From: Sphingobacterium cellulitidis
Lineage (GTDB): Bacteria; Bacteroidota; Bacteroidia; Sphingobacteriales; Sphingobacteriaceae
Assembly (NCBI GenBank): GCA_002245855.1
Contig: NOUX01000012.1
Location: 62,001 to 126,000 of the forward strand
DNA length: 64,000 bases
Reading direction: 5' to 3'
The position numbers and the translations under genes are program-made. A model generated the notes under the pieces. It was given only the letters and a program-made list of their open reading frames with translations. It was not told where the DNA came from and ran no database searches. Position 1 is the stretch's first letter; every line of letters begins with the position of its first letter. Below, in pieces: positions 27,006 to 36,484 of this stretch.

Positions 27006-28313
27006 ATGAGAAAACAACTCTTAGCCCTATTATCTTTAACCATTTTCCTTAATATTTGCCTTGCGCAGGAAAAGCAGATAACAAGCACTGAAAACATTTC
27101 TAGAATCTTGAATACCCTCGCATCGGATGATATGAGAGGCCGTTCGGCATTAAACTTAAATGACATCGCTAATGCAGCTGATTTTATCGCCGCAGAATTC
27201 AAAGAAATTGGACTTAAACCATATATCGGAAATAATTTTCGCCAATCCTTTCTGGTCAATCGCTCTAACGTTTCTCAACAGAGCGTAATACTAGGTGATA
27301 AAAAATTGAATGATGATGAGTTTTTAATTGTAGGCAAGTTAAACGAACCTATTACCCAAAAATCATCTGGCTATGAAAACATTAAAATTAGTGCTGAAGA
27401 TGATTTCTCACAAAAATTCCGTGAAATAGTTCAGCAGAATCCTAACAAAGCAATCATTCAGGTTGATAAAAAACATGCTCCCTTTTTGGCAAGATTCAAA
27501 AAAATTTACAACCGAGAGAGTGTTGTAATCAAAGGACAGGAAAAAAAGGAGTCTGCACCTAAAATCTTTATAGTAGCAGATGAAATACCAAAAAATCAAG
27601 AAATCAAACAGACCATTAAATCAGAAGAGTTTGAAATGTTTAATGTCGCGGCTGTTCTTCCAGGAAAGTCTAAGCCTGATGAATATGTAGTAATTTCTTG
27701 TCATTACGACCATATCGGCATCTTGCCAGCAGTAGAAGGTGATTCAATTGCGAATGGAGCTGATGACGATGCCTCCGGTACAACGGCAATGATCGAATTA
27801 GCAAGATACTACAAGAAGTTAAACAACAATGAACGGACCATCATCTTTGTCGCTTTCACAGCGGAAGAAATTGGAATGTTTGGTTCGAAATACTTTTCCA
27901 ACAATATCGATCCTGAAAAAGTTGTGGCAATGATAAATATTGAAATGATTGGAAAGGACTCTAAATTTGGTCCCAATAGCCTTTACATTACAGGCTATAA
28001 GGCTTCTAACCTTGGACAATTAATGCAGGAAAACCTGAAAGGCTCTGAATTCACCTTCCATCCAGATCCATATACTACGCAAAATCTATTCTACCGTAGC
28101 GATAATGCTGTATTAGCGGCATTAGGAGTGCCAGCACATACATTCTCAACATCTCAAATTGATAAAGACCAATATTATCACACGGTGAAGGATGAAGTAA
28201 GTACACTAGACATAAACAATATTAAATCCAGCATAGAAGCAATTGCAACCGGTGCAATCGGAATCATCAATGGAACCCAAACTCCAAGCAGGGTCGAAAA
28301 ATTAAGAGATTAA
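27006..28313 (+). CDS. Secreted M28-family metallopeptidase
   Basis: 435 residues with a signal peptide (LLALLSLTIFLNICLAQ). The M28 catalytic domain is in the second half and has the zinc ligands in SCHYDHIG, NGADDDASGTTAMIELAR, AFTAEEIGMFGSKYF and the closing His in YYHTVKDE. A protease-associated-like insert probably occupies residues 80-220. M28 enzymes are aminopeptidases or carboxypeptidases; this one acts outside the cytoplasm. A terminator follows at once. Confidence 0.92.
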   Translation: MRKQLLALLSLTIFLNICLAQEKQITSTENISRILNTLASDDMRGRSALNLNDIANAADFIAAEFKEIGLKPYIGNNFRQSFLVNRSNVSQQSVILGDKKLNDDEFLIVGKLNEPITQKSSGYENIKISAEDDFSQKFREIVQQNPNKAIIQVDKKHAPFLARFKKIYNRESVVIKGQEKKESAPKIFIVADEIPKNQEIKQTIKSEEFEMFNVAAVLPGKSKPDEYVVISCHYDHIGILPAVEGDSIANGADDDASGTTAMIELARYYKKLNNNERTIIFVAFTAEEIGMFGSKYFSNNIDPEKVVAMINIEMIGKDSKFGPNSLYITGYKASNLGQLMQENLKGSEFTFHPDPYTTQNLFYRSDNAVLAALGVPAHTFSTSQIDKDQYYHTVKDEVSTLDINNIKSSIEAIATGAIGIINGTQTPSRVEKLRD

Positions 28314-28317
28314 AAAA

Positions 28318-28350
28318 TAAGGGCGTATTATTACGCCCTTAAATTTTTTT
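28318..28350. terminator. Bidirectional terminator, M28 peptidase / GNAT
   Basis: The 10-bp stem TAAGGGCGTA / TACGCCCTTA has a 4-base loop and is followed on the plus strand by a run of T. The stop codon of the facing GNAT gene lies inside the stem. Confidence 0.8.
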
Positions 28351-28821
28351 TCGCATGATATAATCATCCAGAATAAATTCATAATAAGGAATGTCGACCT
28401 CCTCAACAACCCTAAAACCTTGTTTTAAGTAAAAATGAAAGGCATTATTACTTCGGTTGACATTTAATTCCAATTCAGATAATCCCTGTTTTCTCGCTTC
28501 TTCTGCTGCAAAGTCAATTAAAAGTTTCCCAAAACCTTTTCCATGTGTGTTTGGCAATAAATATATCTTCTCAATCCTCAATAAGTCTTCCTTCGGTTCT
28601 ATTCCAATAAAGCCTACGGCCTCATCATCATTAAACAATAGGTAAAATATTGATTTGAGTGCCATAGAAGCTTGAATCGCCTCCACAGAATACATCCTTT
28701 TCAACATAAAATCTATTTGCTTCTTAGACAGGATTTCTTGATATGTAGGGTACCAGATTGAATGTGCAAGCTGTTGAATCAATTCTGCGTCTTCCTTATT
28801 GGCTTTAACAATCTTGATCAT
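28339..28821 (-). CDS. GNAT-family N-acetyltransferase
   Basis: 160 residues with GNAT features: IEKIYLLPNTHGKGFGKLLI (acetyl-CoA binding Q/RxxGxG/A loop) and LNVNRSNNAFHFYLKQGFRVV. It transfers an acetyl group to an amine; the substrate is unknown. Its start overlaps the end of the upstream gene by 4 bp, so it is part of a leftward operon with the M20 peptidase. Confidence 0.88.
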   Translation of the reverse strand: MIKIVKANKEDAELIQQLAHSIWYPTYQEILSKKQIDFMLKRMYSVEAIQASMALKSIFYLLFNDDEAVGFIGIEPKEDLLRIEKIYLLPNTHGKGFGKLLIDFAAEEARKQGLSELELNVNRSNNAFHFYLKQGFRVVEEVDIPYYEFILDDYIMRKKI

Positions 28822-29390
28822 AGCTCTTCAGTGATAATAAAAAAATTCTCTTGATTAGGTATAGTAACGAATCCATCTTGTAATACAACATAACATTGGT
28901 CTTCCTTCAAGGATAGATTATGTTGTTCAGTGAACGGCTCCTTATGTTTTTCAATTTTCAAATTAAATCCCTCGGGCAACCATTTCTCATAACTCTTTAA
29001 AAACATGGTTTTTCCATTATTGTTCAACAAATTGATGTTGAAATCTGCTAAATAGGAACTATAAGGATCTAATTGAATATCAGCGGTCAAGATATTGACA
29101 GCAAAGTTTTTCTTATTTTTTAGGTAGGAAAATAACGGCGTAATAAAATTATCCGAAAAGGGGACAAGCAACATGTTTTCTTCCAGGATGCCTTCCTCTA
29201 ATCCTTGATTGTCCAAAATTACATCAATTTTTATCTCGCGTGATTTAAGACCCTCATAATGTTCCGCCAAGGTAATGATGGTAGGACTCCATTCCAATAA
29301 CTGGTTAAGATACTCCTCATCCAAACAGTTTGGATGAGCAATAAACAGAGCCGGTTCTTGGTTTTCTCGAACGATATGATGAGAAGACAT
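28818..29390 (-). CDS. Thiamine-pyrophosphokinase-like protein lacking the GDFD motif
   Basis: 190 residues. The N-terminus MSSHHIVRENQEPAL and the following LLEWSPTIITL...IKIDVIL look like Bacteroidota thiamine pyrophosphokinases as I remember them, and the C-terminal VVLQDGFVTI also fits. Where those enzymes have GDFD, which binds magnesium and ATP, this protein has DNQGLEE, so it is probably not an active kinase. It lies between M20 and GNAT genes, overlapping the latter by 4 bp. The family link is from memory and only moderately sure; otherwise it is a hypothetical protein. Confidence 0.5.
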   Translation of the reverse strand: MSSHHIVRENQEPALFIAHPNCLDEEYLNQLLEWSPTIITLAEHYEGLKSREIKIDVILDNQGLEEGILEENMLLVPFSDNFITPLFSYLKNKKNFAVNILTADIQLDPYSSYLADFNINLLNNNGKTMFLKSYEKWLPEGFNLKIEKHKEPFTEQHNLSLKEDQCYVVLQDGFVTIPNQENFFIITEEL

Positions 29391-29392
29391 AA

Positions 29393-30583
29393 TTATTCTC
29401 CTAAATATCGAACTGCAATATAGGACATCAAACCGATACTTGTTTGAAGGGCGGTTTCATCAATATCAAAAGTGTTCGTATGAACTGCTGAACTGATTCC
29501 TTTTGCTTGATTCCCTGTTCCCAATCGGTAGAAACAAGCATTTGTTTCTTGGGAATAATAGGCGAAATCTTCCGCAGCAGGCCATAAATCAAGCTCTAAT
29601 ACGTTATCTCCACCAAGGTACTCAACCGCATACGATCTGGCAGCTTCTGTTATCTTGGCTTCATTGATTAAGAATGGATAACCCTTTCTGATTTCAAAAT
29701 CACAGGTAGCCCCCATGCTTTCAGCAATCCCAACGGCCATCTTATGCATTCTTGCATGTGCATCTTCCCTCCAGTTCTCGTCAAAGGTCCTAAAGGTCCC
29801 TTCCAGATTAACCTCTTCAGGAATAACATTGGTAGCTCCATTTCCAATAATCTTACCCCAAGATAAAACTGTTGGAGTTCTAGGGTCTGCATTTCTACTT
29901 ACAACTTGCTGTAATGCTGATATTATTTGTGCTGTAATAGCAATAGGATCTATATTTTGATGTGGCATTGCTCCATGTCCACCTTTCCCACGAATCGTCA
30001 TAAACAATTCATCACAGGAAGCCATGTATTTTCCTGAACGAAAGCCAACCTTTCCTGATTCAATAAATGGCATTACATGCTGTCCTACAATGCCTTGCGG
30101 CTCTGGATTTTGCAAAACCCCTTCTTTTATCATTAAAGATGCTCCTCCAGGAAGCCTTTCTTCTCCAGGCTGAAAAATAAGCTTTAAAGTACCGCCAAAC
30201 TCCGACTTCAATTCATTCAAGATCTTGGCCACCCCTAATAAGGACGAAGTGTGAACATCATGCCCACAGGCATGCATTACACCTATATTCTTAGAGCCAT
30301 ATGACCTTCCTTCTACTTCTGTAATAGGAAGTGCGTCCATATCGGCTCTTAATGCTAACACCTTATCCGATGGCAATTCTCCCTTAATTAATGCAACAAC
30401 ACCCGTATTGGCCATGGACTCAAATGGAATATCCAAATCGGTCAATACCTGCTTGATAAAGGCTGAAGTGTTATATTCTTCAAAGGATAGTTCAGGGTTC
30501 TGATGTAGAAACCTTCTGTTGTTGACCGTATCTTGAAAATAAGATTGGGCTAATTCTTGAATTTTTTGTTTTGAAATTGGCAT
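29393..30583 (-). CDS. M20-family amidohydrolase/peptidase
   Basis: 396 residues of the M20D type (hippurate hydrolase / N-acyl amino acid amidohydrolase). The metal-binding motif MHACGHDVHTSSLLG, LIFQPGEE and the dimerisation domain RGKGGHGAMPHQNIDPI are all visible. It probably removes acyl groups from amino acids in the cytoplasm (no signal peptide). It begins 12 bp after the SPOR-protein gene and leads a tight three-gene run. Confidence 0.92.
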   Translation of the reverse strand: MPISKQKIQELAQSYFQDTVNNRRFLHQNPELSFEEYNTSAFIKQVLTDLDIPFESMANTGVVALIKGELPSDKVLALRADMDALPITEVEGRSYGSKNIGVMHACGHDVHTSSLLGVAKILNELKSEFGGTLKLIFQPGEERLPGGASLMIKEGVLQNPEPQGIVGQHVMPFIESGKVGFRSGKYMASCDELFMTIRGKGGHGAMPHQNIDPIAITAQIISALQQVVSRNADPRTPTVLSWGKIIGNGATNVIPEEVNLEGTFRTFDENWREDAHARMHKMAVGIAESMGATCDFEIRKGYPFLINEAKITEAARSYAVEYLGGDNVLELDLWPAAEDFAYYSQETNACFYRLGTGNQAKGISSAVHTNTFDIDETALQTSIGLMSYIAVRYLGE

Positions 30584-30595
30584 GTCGATCCCCTG

Positions 30596-31051
30596 CTATT
30601 GCCAGGTCCAGACATCTTCAACAAAGACAAATACGTTCTTGTATCGACCGCGAAGTTGTCTCATATATTCCGTTGCTGCGGACCGGCTGGTAAAATCACC
30701 CACTTTGACCCTGTAGTTTGGTTCTACATAATCTAAATAAGCGTTAATTTCTGAATTTTGGCTCTGAAAGCTGCGCTGTACATTCTCAGCATCGCGACGG
30801 CTAGAACCAGAAAATATTTGAACCCTAAAACCACGAACCTTCACACGTGTGGCGCGTGACTTGTCTATGGTTTTAGGCTCCAAACTTACTACCTTACTGG
30901 TAGTTGGATTTAAAGCATAAAAAGAACGATATTCTTGCAAAAGACCAATTAATGAATCTTTCTCAACAATAACTTTGTTTTCTTGAGCATTTGAAACCTT
31001 TACCAAAGCAAAGAGAATCAAACAGCTTACTATAAATCCCTTGTATTTCAT
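30596..31051 (-). CDS. SPOR-domain periplasmic protein
   Basis: 151 residues: a signal peptide (GFIVSCLILFALVKVSNAQ), a linker, and a C-terminal SPOR domain from about residue 75 (GFRVQIFSGSSRRDAENVQ, then YRVKVGDFTSRSAATEYM). SPOR domains bind denuded glycan strands of peptidoglycan, often at the division site. It follows secA by 7 bp. Confidence 0.9.
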   Translation of the reverse strand: MKYKGFIVSCLILFALVKVSNAQENKVIVEKDSLIGLLQEYRSFYALNPTTSKVVSLEPKTIDKSRATRVKVRGFRVQIFSGSSRRDAENVQRSFQSQNSEINAYLDYVEPNYRVKVGDFTSRSAATEYMRQLRGRYKNVFVFVEDVWTWQ

Positions 31052-31058
31052 GTTTTTA

Positions 31059-34000
31059 TTAACCTTGTTTTCCGTGACAGTTTTTATACTTCAACCCAGA
31101 ACCACAAGGACATTCATCGTTTCTACCAATAACCTGATCATTACGGATAGGCTGGGTAATTTGAGGCTCTTGCGTATTCAAGTCTTCCTCTGATACTCCT
31201 GTTGGTGAACTTAACTCTTCTTTTGTCTCTTTAACTTTTACCTTTGGCGCTTCTGGGCGTGCTGCTTGAATGTTTTGAGGCTCTTGCTGCTGTCCTGGAA
31301 TCTCGCCCTTGAACAAGAAACTTACAATATCCTTATTCATGCCAGCTAACATTGTCTTAAACAAATTGTAAGCCTCCATCTTATAGATAATGATCGGATC
31401 TTTCTGCTCGTAACGCGCGTTCTGTACAGATTGTTTTAAATCATCCATTTCGCGTAAATGCTCTTTCCATGCTTCGTCAATCAAAGCTAGAACAATACCT
31501 TTCTCAAATGATTTGAAAACTTCTTTACCCTTACTTTCTACAGCTTTTTGCAAATTTGTAGCAACTTGGATGCCACGAATTCCATCTGTAAAAGGAACTA
31601 TGATATTTTCTATCATCGCACCACGCTCTGCAAGTACGTTTGTCAAAACTGGTAATGTCTGCTCAGCAATGTTCACAGCCTTACGGTGATAGTAATTAAT
31701 AACCTGATCAAATAGCTTGTCAACTAATACTGGAGCAGGTTGATTCTTAAATTCTTCTTGTGAAATCTCTGGATTGATCGCAAATACGCGAATCACTTCG
31801 ATTTGAAACTCATCAAATGAATTATCTTCTTTTGCCTCTAAAACAACATCTTCAACAACATCATAAATTGTATTGTTCAAATCTACGTCAAGACGCTCGC
31901 CAAATAATGCATTTTTACGTTTCGTATAGATTACTGTACGCTGAGAGTTCATCACATCATCGTACTCCAATAAATGCTTACGAGTACCAAAGTTGTTTTC
32001 CTCTACCTTACGCTGCGCACGTTCAATAGATTTAGTCAACATACCATGCTGCATTACCTCTCCGTCTTCAACACCCATTTTTACCATGAGGTTCGAAATA
32101 CGCTCCGAAGCAAATAAACGCATCAATGGATCTTCTAATGAAACGAAGAATTGAGATGATCCCGGATCCCCTTGACGTCCCGCACGACCTCTTAACTGAC
32201 GGTCAACACGACGAGACTCGTGACGCTCTGTACCAATAATCGCTAAACCACCCGCATTGATAACTTCGGATGTAAGCTTAATATCCGTACCACGACCCGC
32301 CATGTTGGTAGCAATAGTTACCTGACCTGGACGACCCGCCTCTGCAACGATATCAGCCTCCTTTTGGTGAAGCTTCGCGTTCAACACGTTGTGTTTTACA
32401 CCACGTAACTTCAACATACGGCTTAACAATTCCGAGATCTCAACTGATGTGGTACCAACCAATACTGGTCGCCCTTGCTCAGTCAATGTTTGAATCTCTT
32501 GTGCTACTGCATTATATTTCTCACGTGCCGTACGATAGATTAAATCCTGACGGTCATCACGTTGAATAGTCTTGTTTGTCGGAATTTCAACCACATCCAG
32601 TTTGTAGATTTCCCAAAGCTCTCCAGCCTCTGTAGATGCTGTACCGGTCATCCCCGATAGCTTATGGTACATACGGAAGTAGTTCTGTAAAGTGATGGTT
32701 GCATAGGTTTGTGTAGCATCCTCTACTTTTACATTTTCTTTCGCCTCAATCGCTTGGTGTAACCCGTCGGAATAACGACGACCATCCATAATACGACCTG
32801 TTTGCTCATCAACAATCTTAACTTTACCCTCATCAACGATATATTGATCATCAATTTCAAATAGGGTATAAGCTTTCAATAATTGGTTGATAGAGTGAAT
32901 ACGCTCAGCCTTAACTGAATAATCACGCATTAACTCCTCTTTTTGCTGCGCCTTCTCTTCAACAGGCAAATCTGATTTTTCAATCTCAGCAATCTCTGTT
33001 CCTACATCTGGAAGGATGAAGAAATTCGGATCCTCACCAGTAGCAGTGATTAATTCAATACCTTTTTCTGTAAGTTCTACCTGATTGTTTTTCTCATCAA
33101 TTACAAAGAACAACTCTGCATCTGCCTTAGGCATATGACGGTTTTGCTCTTGCATATAGTAGTTTTCTACTTTTTGTAATATCTGACGGTGATTGCTTTC
33201 TGATAGATATTTGATTAATGCTTTGTTCTTAGGTAAACCACGGTAGGCACGGAACAATGCCAATCCTCCTTTTTCAGGATCCGTATCATTGTCAGCAATA
33301 GCTTTCTTTGCTTGGTTTAATACGGTATTGATATATGCTTTTTGAGCATTTACTAAGCGCTCAATCCTTGGTTTTAGTTGATAAAACTCATGTTGATCAC
33401 CCATAGGAATTGGACCAGAGATAATTAATGGCGTACGAGCATCATCAATTAATACCGAATCCACCTCATCGATCATTGCAAAGTGCAATTTACGTTGAAC
33501 CATGGATTCTTTTGTATTGGTCATGTTATCACGTAAATAATCGAAACCAAACTCATTGTTCGTACCATGAACGATATCGCACATGTAAGCTTGACGACGT
33601 TGTGGTGAGTTCGGTTGGTATTTATCAATACAATCAACACTTAATCCGTGGAATTCAAAAATTGGCCCGTTCCACTCCGAGTCACGACGTGCTAAGTAAT
33701 CATTCACCGTTACGATGTGAATACCTTGACCCGCCAATGCATTTAAGTAAGTAGGCAATGTTCCAACTAATGTTTTACCCTCACCCGTAGACATCTCAGC
33801 AATCTTTCCTTGGTGTAATACAATACCACCGATCAACTGAACATCATAGTGAACCATGTTCCAGGTTACTTCCGTGCCTGCAGCAGTCCAAGTGTTTTTC
33901 CAAACTGCTTTGTCGCCTTGGATGCTAACATTTGGCTTGCGAGCCGCAATTTCTCTGTCAAATTCTGAAGCGCTAACTTCAATCTCTTTATTTTCAGTAA

Positions 34001-34358
34001 ATCGACGAGCAGTGTCTTTAACAACAGCAAAAGCTTCAGGCAATATTTCTAATAATACTTCCTCAAGCTTCTTGTCGCGATCTTTTGTCAATTTGTCAAT
34101 CTTGTCATAGGTCGAAGTTTTTAACTCCATATCCTCAGTAGCTTCTGCTTCCTCCTTCAGACCATTGATCTCATTGTCGATGTCTTGTAAATAGGTGCTA
34201 ATCCTCTGTTTAAAATCTAAGGTCTTCGCACGTAATTCGTCATGCGTCAATCCAGATAATTTCTCGTATTCTTCCTTGATTTTATTAACTAATGGCTGTA
34301 CACCCTTAACGTCTCTCTCGGATTTACTGCCAAATAACTTGCTTAAAAACTTTAACAT
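31059..34358 (-). CDS. secA: Protein translocase ATPase SecA
   Basis: 1099 residues, longer than the roughly 900 of E. coli SecA, as is usual in Bacteroidota. Visible motifs are GEGKTLVGTLP (Walker A), MIDEVDSVLIDDART (Walker B/DEVD), TNMAGRGTDI, and QLRGRAGRQGDPGSS. The C-terminus carries the zinc-binding SEC-C motif CPCGSGLKYKNCHG. It drives post-translational export through SecYEG. A -7 element lies about 80 bp upstream. Confidence 0.98.
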   Translation of the reverse strand: MLKFLSKLFGSKSERDVKGVQPLVNKIKEEYEKLSGLTHDELRAKTLDFKQRISTYLQDIDNEINGLKEEAEATEDMELKTSTYDKIDKLTKDRDKKLEEVLLEILPEAFAVVKDTARRFTENKEIEVSASEFDREIAARKPNVSIQGDKAVWKNTWTAAGTEVTWNMVHYDVQLIGGIVLHQGKIAEMSTGEGKTLVGTLPTYLNALAGQGIHIVTVNDYLARRDSEWNGPIFEFHGLSVDCIDKYQPNSPQRRQAYMCDIVHGTNNEFGFDYLRDNMTNTKESMVQRKLHFAMIDEVDSVLIDDARTPLIISGPIPMGDQHEFYQLKPRIERLVNAQKAYINTVLNQAKKAIADNDTDPEKGGLALFRAYRGLPKNKALIKYLSESNHRQILQKVENYYMQEQNRHMPKADAELFFVIDEKNNQVELTEKGIELITATGEDPNFFILPDVGTEIAEIEKSDLPVEEKAQQKEELMRDYSVKAERIHSINQLLKAYTLFEIDDQYIVDEGKVKIVDEQTGRIMDGRRYSDGLHQAIEAKENVKVEDATQTYATITLQNYFRMYHKLSGMTGTASTEAGELWEIYKLDVVEIPTNKTIQRDDRQDLIYRTAREKYNAVAQEIQTLTEQGRPVLVGTTSVEISELLSRMLKLRGVKHNVLNAKLHQKEADIVAEAGRPGQVTIATNMAGRGTDIKLTSEVINAGGLAIIGTERHESRRVDRQLRGRAGRQGDPGSSQFFVSLEDPLMRLFASERISNLMVKMGVEDGEVMQHGMLTKSIERAQRKVEENNFGTRKHLLEYDDVMNSQRTVIYTKRKNALFGERLDVDLNNTIYDVVEDVVLEAKEDNSFDEFQIEVIRVFAINPEISQEEFKNQPAPVLVDKLFDQVINYYHRKAVNIAEQTLPVLTNVLAERGAMIENIIVPFTDGIRGIQVATNLQKAVESKGKEVFKSFEKGIVLALIDEAWKEHLREMDDLKQSVQNARYEQKDPIIIYKMEAYNLFKTMLAGMNKDIVSFLFKGEIPGQQQEPQNIQAARPEAPKVKVKETKEELSSPTGVSEEDLNTQEPQITQPIRNDQVIGRNDECPCGSGLKYKNCHGKQG

Positions 34359-34433
34359 AATTTTCTATTTCTCAATTCGCATGTACAATAATGACTCCAA
34401 TTACAATAAGCAGACATTTTGACATTAACCGGG

Positions 34434-34441
34434 CAAATTTA
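34434..34441 (-). promoter_or_regulatory. Promoter -7 element of secA
   Basis: The minus strand reads TAAATTTG, an exact TAnnTTTG match in the 129-bp gap between mqnD and secA. Confidence 0.45.
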
Positions 34442-34487
34442 GTTATTAAGGTTGATAACTAATGCTTTCCCCATTCTTTTTTATCAA

Positions 34488-35357
34488 TTATTTTTCTAAA
34501 AATATATTTTTATTCGTACTAGGCACTAGGTTTAATTCTTTTGCCTTTTCAAACATCTCCAAAATGGCCTTTTTCCCCTCTTCCCCAAGGTCTTCCGAAT
34601 ACTTGTTTACATATAATTCAATATGCTTATACATCACTGATTCCTCCATTTCCTGTGCATGTGAACGGATATATTCTATTCCTGACTTCGGATGTGAAAA
34701 TCCAAACCGAACACTCTCAGCTATCAATCTGTTTACCTTCTGCTTTACTTCCTGCGGTAATGACCTTTTTATCACTATTCCACCCAATGGAATCGCTGAA
34801 CCTGTAGTTCTCTCCCAAAAATCCCCTAAATCTACAACCTTATGTAGACCTTTTTCCATATAAGTAAACCTATTCTCATGAATGATTAACCCAACATCAA
34901 TGTCTCCGTCCAATAAGGATTGTTCAATCTCCGAAAAAACCAGGATCTCTTTGTTCTGCAAACTAGGAAAAGCTAAGCTTAATAAAAAATTTGCCGTGGT
35001 ATATTTCCCGGGAATTCCAATTCTTAAATCCTTAAACTTATCTGGCATTTCTTTCCCTACATACCCAGCCAATTCCTCGGCCAATGCTTTATCTCTGCAT
35101 ATCAGTAAAGGACCAACCCCAAACCCAAGCGCAGAACCCGCATCCAATAACTCATAATCCTCTAAGGCATAAGCAAATGCATGATAACTCAACTTCGTTA
35201 TATCTAACTCTCCCCGAAAAGCCTTCGCGTTCAAGGTCTCCACGTCATGGTATTCCACGTGAAACTGTAAGCCTTCACAATCTATTTTATTATGAATTAA
35301 CGCGTCAAAAATAAACGTGTCATTCGGACAAGGAGAAAACCCTAATGTCAATTCCAT
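34488..35357 (-). CDS. mqnD: 1,4-dihydroxy-6-naphthoate synthase (futalosine pathway)
   Basis: 289 residues starting MELTLGFSPCPNDTFIFDAL, the signature of MqnD. LDITKLSYHAFAYAL, SALGFGVGPLLICRD and IPGKYTTANFLL follow, forming the periplasmic-binding-protein-like fold. It makes 1,4-dihydroxy-6-naphthoate from cyclic dehypoxanthine futalosine, so menaquinone is made by the futalosine route. mqnA, mqnB and mqnC are not in the window. It starts 10 bp after a small membrane protein gene and surE. Confidence 0.93.
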   Translation of the reverse strand: MELTLGFSPCPNDTFIFDALIHNKIDCEGLQFHVEYHDVETLNAKAFRGELDITKLSYHAFAYALEDYELLDAGSALGFGVGPLLICRDKALAEELAGYVGKEMPDKFKDLRIGIPGKYTTANFLLSLAFPSLQNKEILVFSEIEQSLLDGDIDVGLIIHENRFTYMEKGLHKVVDLGDFWERTTGSAIPLGGIVIKRSLPQEVKQKVNRLIAESVRFGFSHPKSGIEYIRSHAQEMEESVMYKHIELYVNKYSEDLGEEGKKAILEMFEKAKELNLVPSTNKNIFLEK

Positions 35358-35367
35358 CTTCCTACTA

Positions 35368-35631
35368 TTAAAAAATATTGATGTTCTTCGTTAATACCAA
35401 AGCCATCATCCCTAAAAATGTCGCCAATACCAAGCCGTTCCCAATCTGATCCTTCTCTTTCTTGTAACTAATCCAACAACCAACAAGGTTGATGGCTGCT
35501 GCAATTACATATAAACCTGTTGGCTTATCCGGAAATAATTGTGCTTGAACTTGGGTATATCGCATCAACAAAAATGCTATTAGTGGACATATCAGTCCCA
35601 GTATTACCCCAAAAAGAAAATTGTTCTTCAT
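35368..35631 (-). CDS. Small membrane protein of unknown function
   Basis: 87 residues with three predicted membrane segments (FGVILGLICPLIAFLLM, GLYVIAAAINLVGCWISY, GLVLATFLGMMALVLT). It lies 2 bp after surE and 10 bp before mqnD in one leftward operon. I recognise no family with certainty. Confidence 0.7.
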   Translation of the reverse strand: MKNNFLFGVILGLICPLIAFLLMRYTQVQAQLFPDKPTGLYVIAAAINLVGCWISYKKEKDQIGNGLVLATFLGMMALVLTKNINIF

Positions 35632-35633
35632 CT

Positions 35634-36410
35634 TTACTTATCAAATGACCATGAATTTAATTCCGGAATTACATGGTGTGCTGTCATGTCAAATTGAGTC
35701 GGAACGATAGAAACAAAACCATTTAATATCGCATACGCATCTGTATCCTCGCCTCGATCTTGTAAATCAAATTTTCCAGTCATCCAAAAATACTCTCTAT
35801 TATAAGGGTCTAATCGCTCATCAAACTCCTCAAACCACTTCGCATTTGCCTGACGACAAATTTTAATACCCTTGATCTCTACACTCTTGTTTGGAAAATT
35901 AACATTCAACAAAGAGTTTTTAGGAAGACCATTGATCAAAACCTGTTCTGCAATTGTTTTCACCCAAGATCTCGTATGAGAAAAGTCCGCATTATGAGAA
36001 AAATCATCCAAAGAATAGCCAATGGAAGGAATCCCTTCAATCGCTCCCTCTACCGCCGCAGACATCGTCCCTGAATACAAAACATTAATGGAATAGTTCA
36101 ACCCATGATTGATACCTGAAACACATAAATCTGGTTTCTTACCCTTAAAAATTTTGTTTACTGCCAATTTTACACAATCTACCGGCGTACCTGAACATTT
36201 ATACATCTCAACCCCTGGATACAAATCAATCTTATCCAAACGAAGCGGTTTCCCAATCGTAATGGCATGACCCATTCCCGATTGAGGACTGTCTGGTGCC
36301 ACCACAACGACATCTCCAATTTCTTGCATTACCTCTAATAGCACTTTAATTCCTGGAGCTGTAATACCATCATCGTTTACAACCAAAATTGTGGGTTTCT
36401 TCTTTGTCAT
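35634..36410 (-). CDS. surE: 5'/3'-nucleotidase SurE
   Basis: 258 residues with the SurE metal site VVNDDGITAPGI, the SPQSGMGHAIT segment, GTPVDCVKLA and CVSGINHGLN. SurE is a stress-related nucleotidase that removes phosphate from nucleoside monophosphates. It is followed closely by a small membrane protein and mqnD, and separated from csbD by a hairpin. Confidence 0.97.
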   Translation of the reverse strand: MTKKKPTILVVNDDGITAPGIKVLLEVMQEIGDVVVVAPDSPQSGMGHAITIGKPLRLDKIDLYPGVEMYKCSGTPVDCVKLAVNKIFKGKKPDLCVSGINHGLNYSINVLYSGTMSAAVEGAIEGIPSIGYSLDDFSHNADFSHTRSWVKTIAEQVLINGLPKNSLLNVNFPNKSVEIKGIKICRQANAKWFEEFDERLDPYNREYFWMTGKFDLQDRGEDTDAYAILNGFVSIVPTQFDMTAHHVIPELNSWSFDK

Positions 36411-36437
36411 ATTGCTAAGTTAGTAATAATCAAAAAA

Positions 36438-36465
36438 AGAAAGTCGACCTCGCGATCGACTTTCT
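36438..36465 (-). terminator. Terminator after the CsbD gene
   Basis: A 10-bp stem AGAAAGTCGA / TCGACTTTCT with an 8-base loop is followed on the minus strand by a run of T. It separates csbD from surE. Confidence 0.75.
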
Positions 36466-36484
36466 CCTTAATTCTTATTAATTA

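Noticed and set aside
26966..27259. 97-residue minus-strand ORF opposite the M28 peptidase start
   Set aside because: It is antisense to the signal peptide and N-terminal part of a clear peptidase and has no recognisable family.
34462..34863. 133-residue plus-strand ORF opposite mqnD
   Set aside because: It is a shadow of mqnD with Phe/Ser-rich composition typical of antisense translation.
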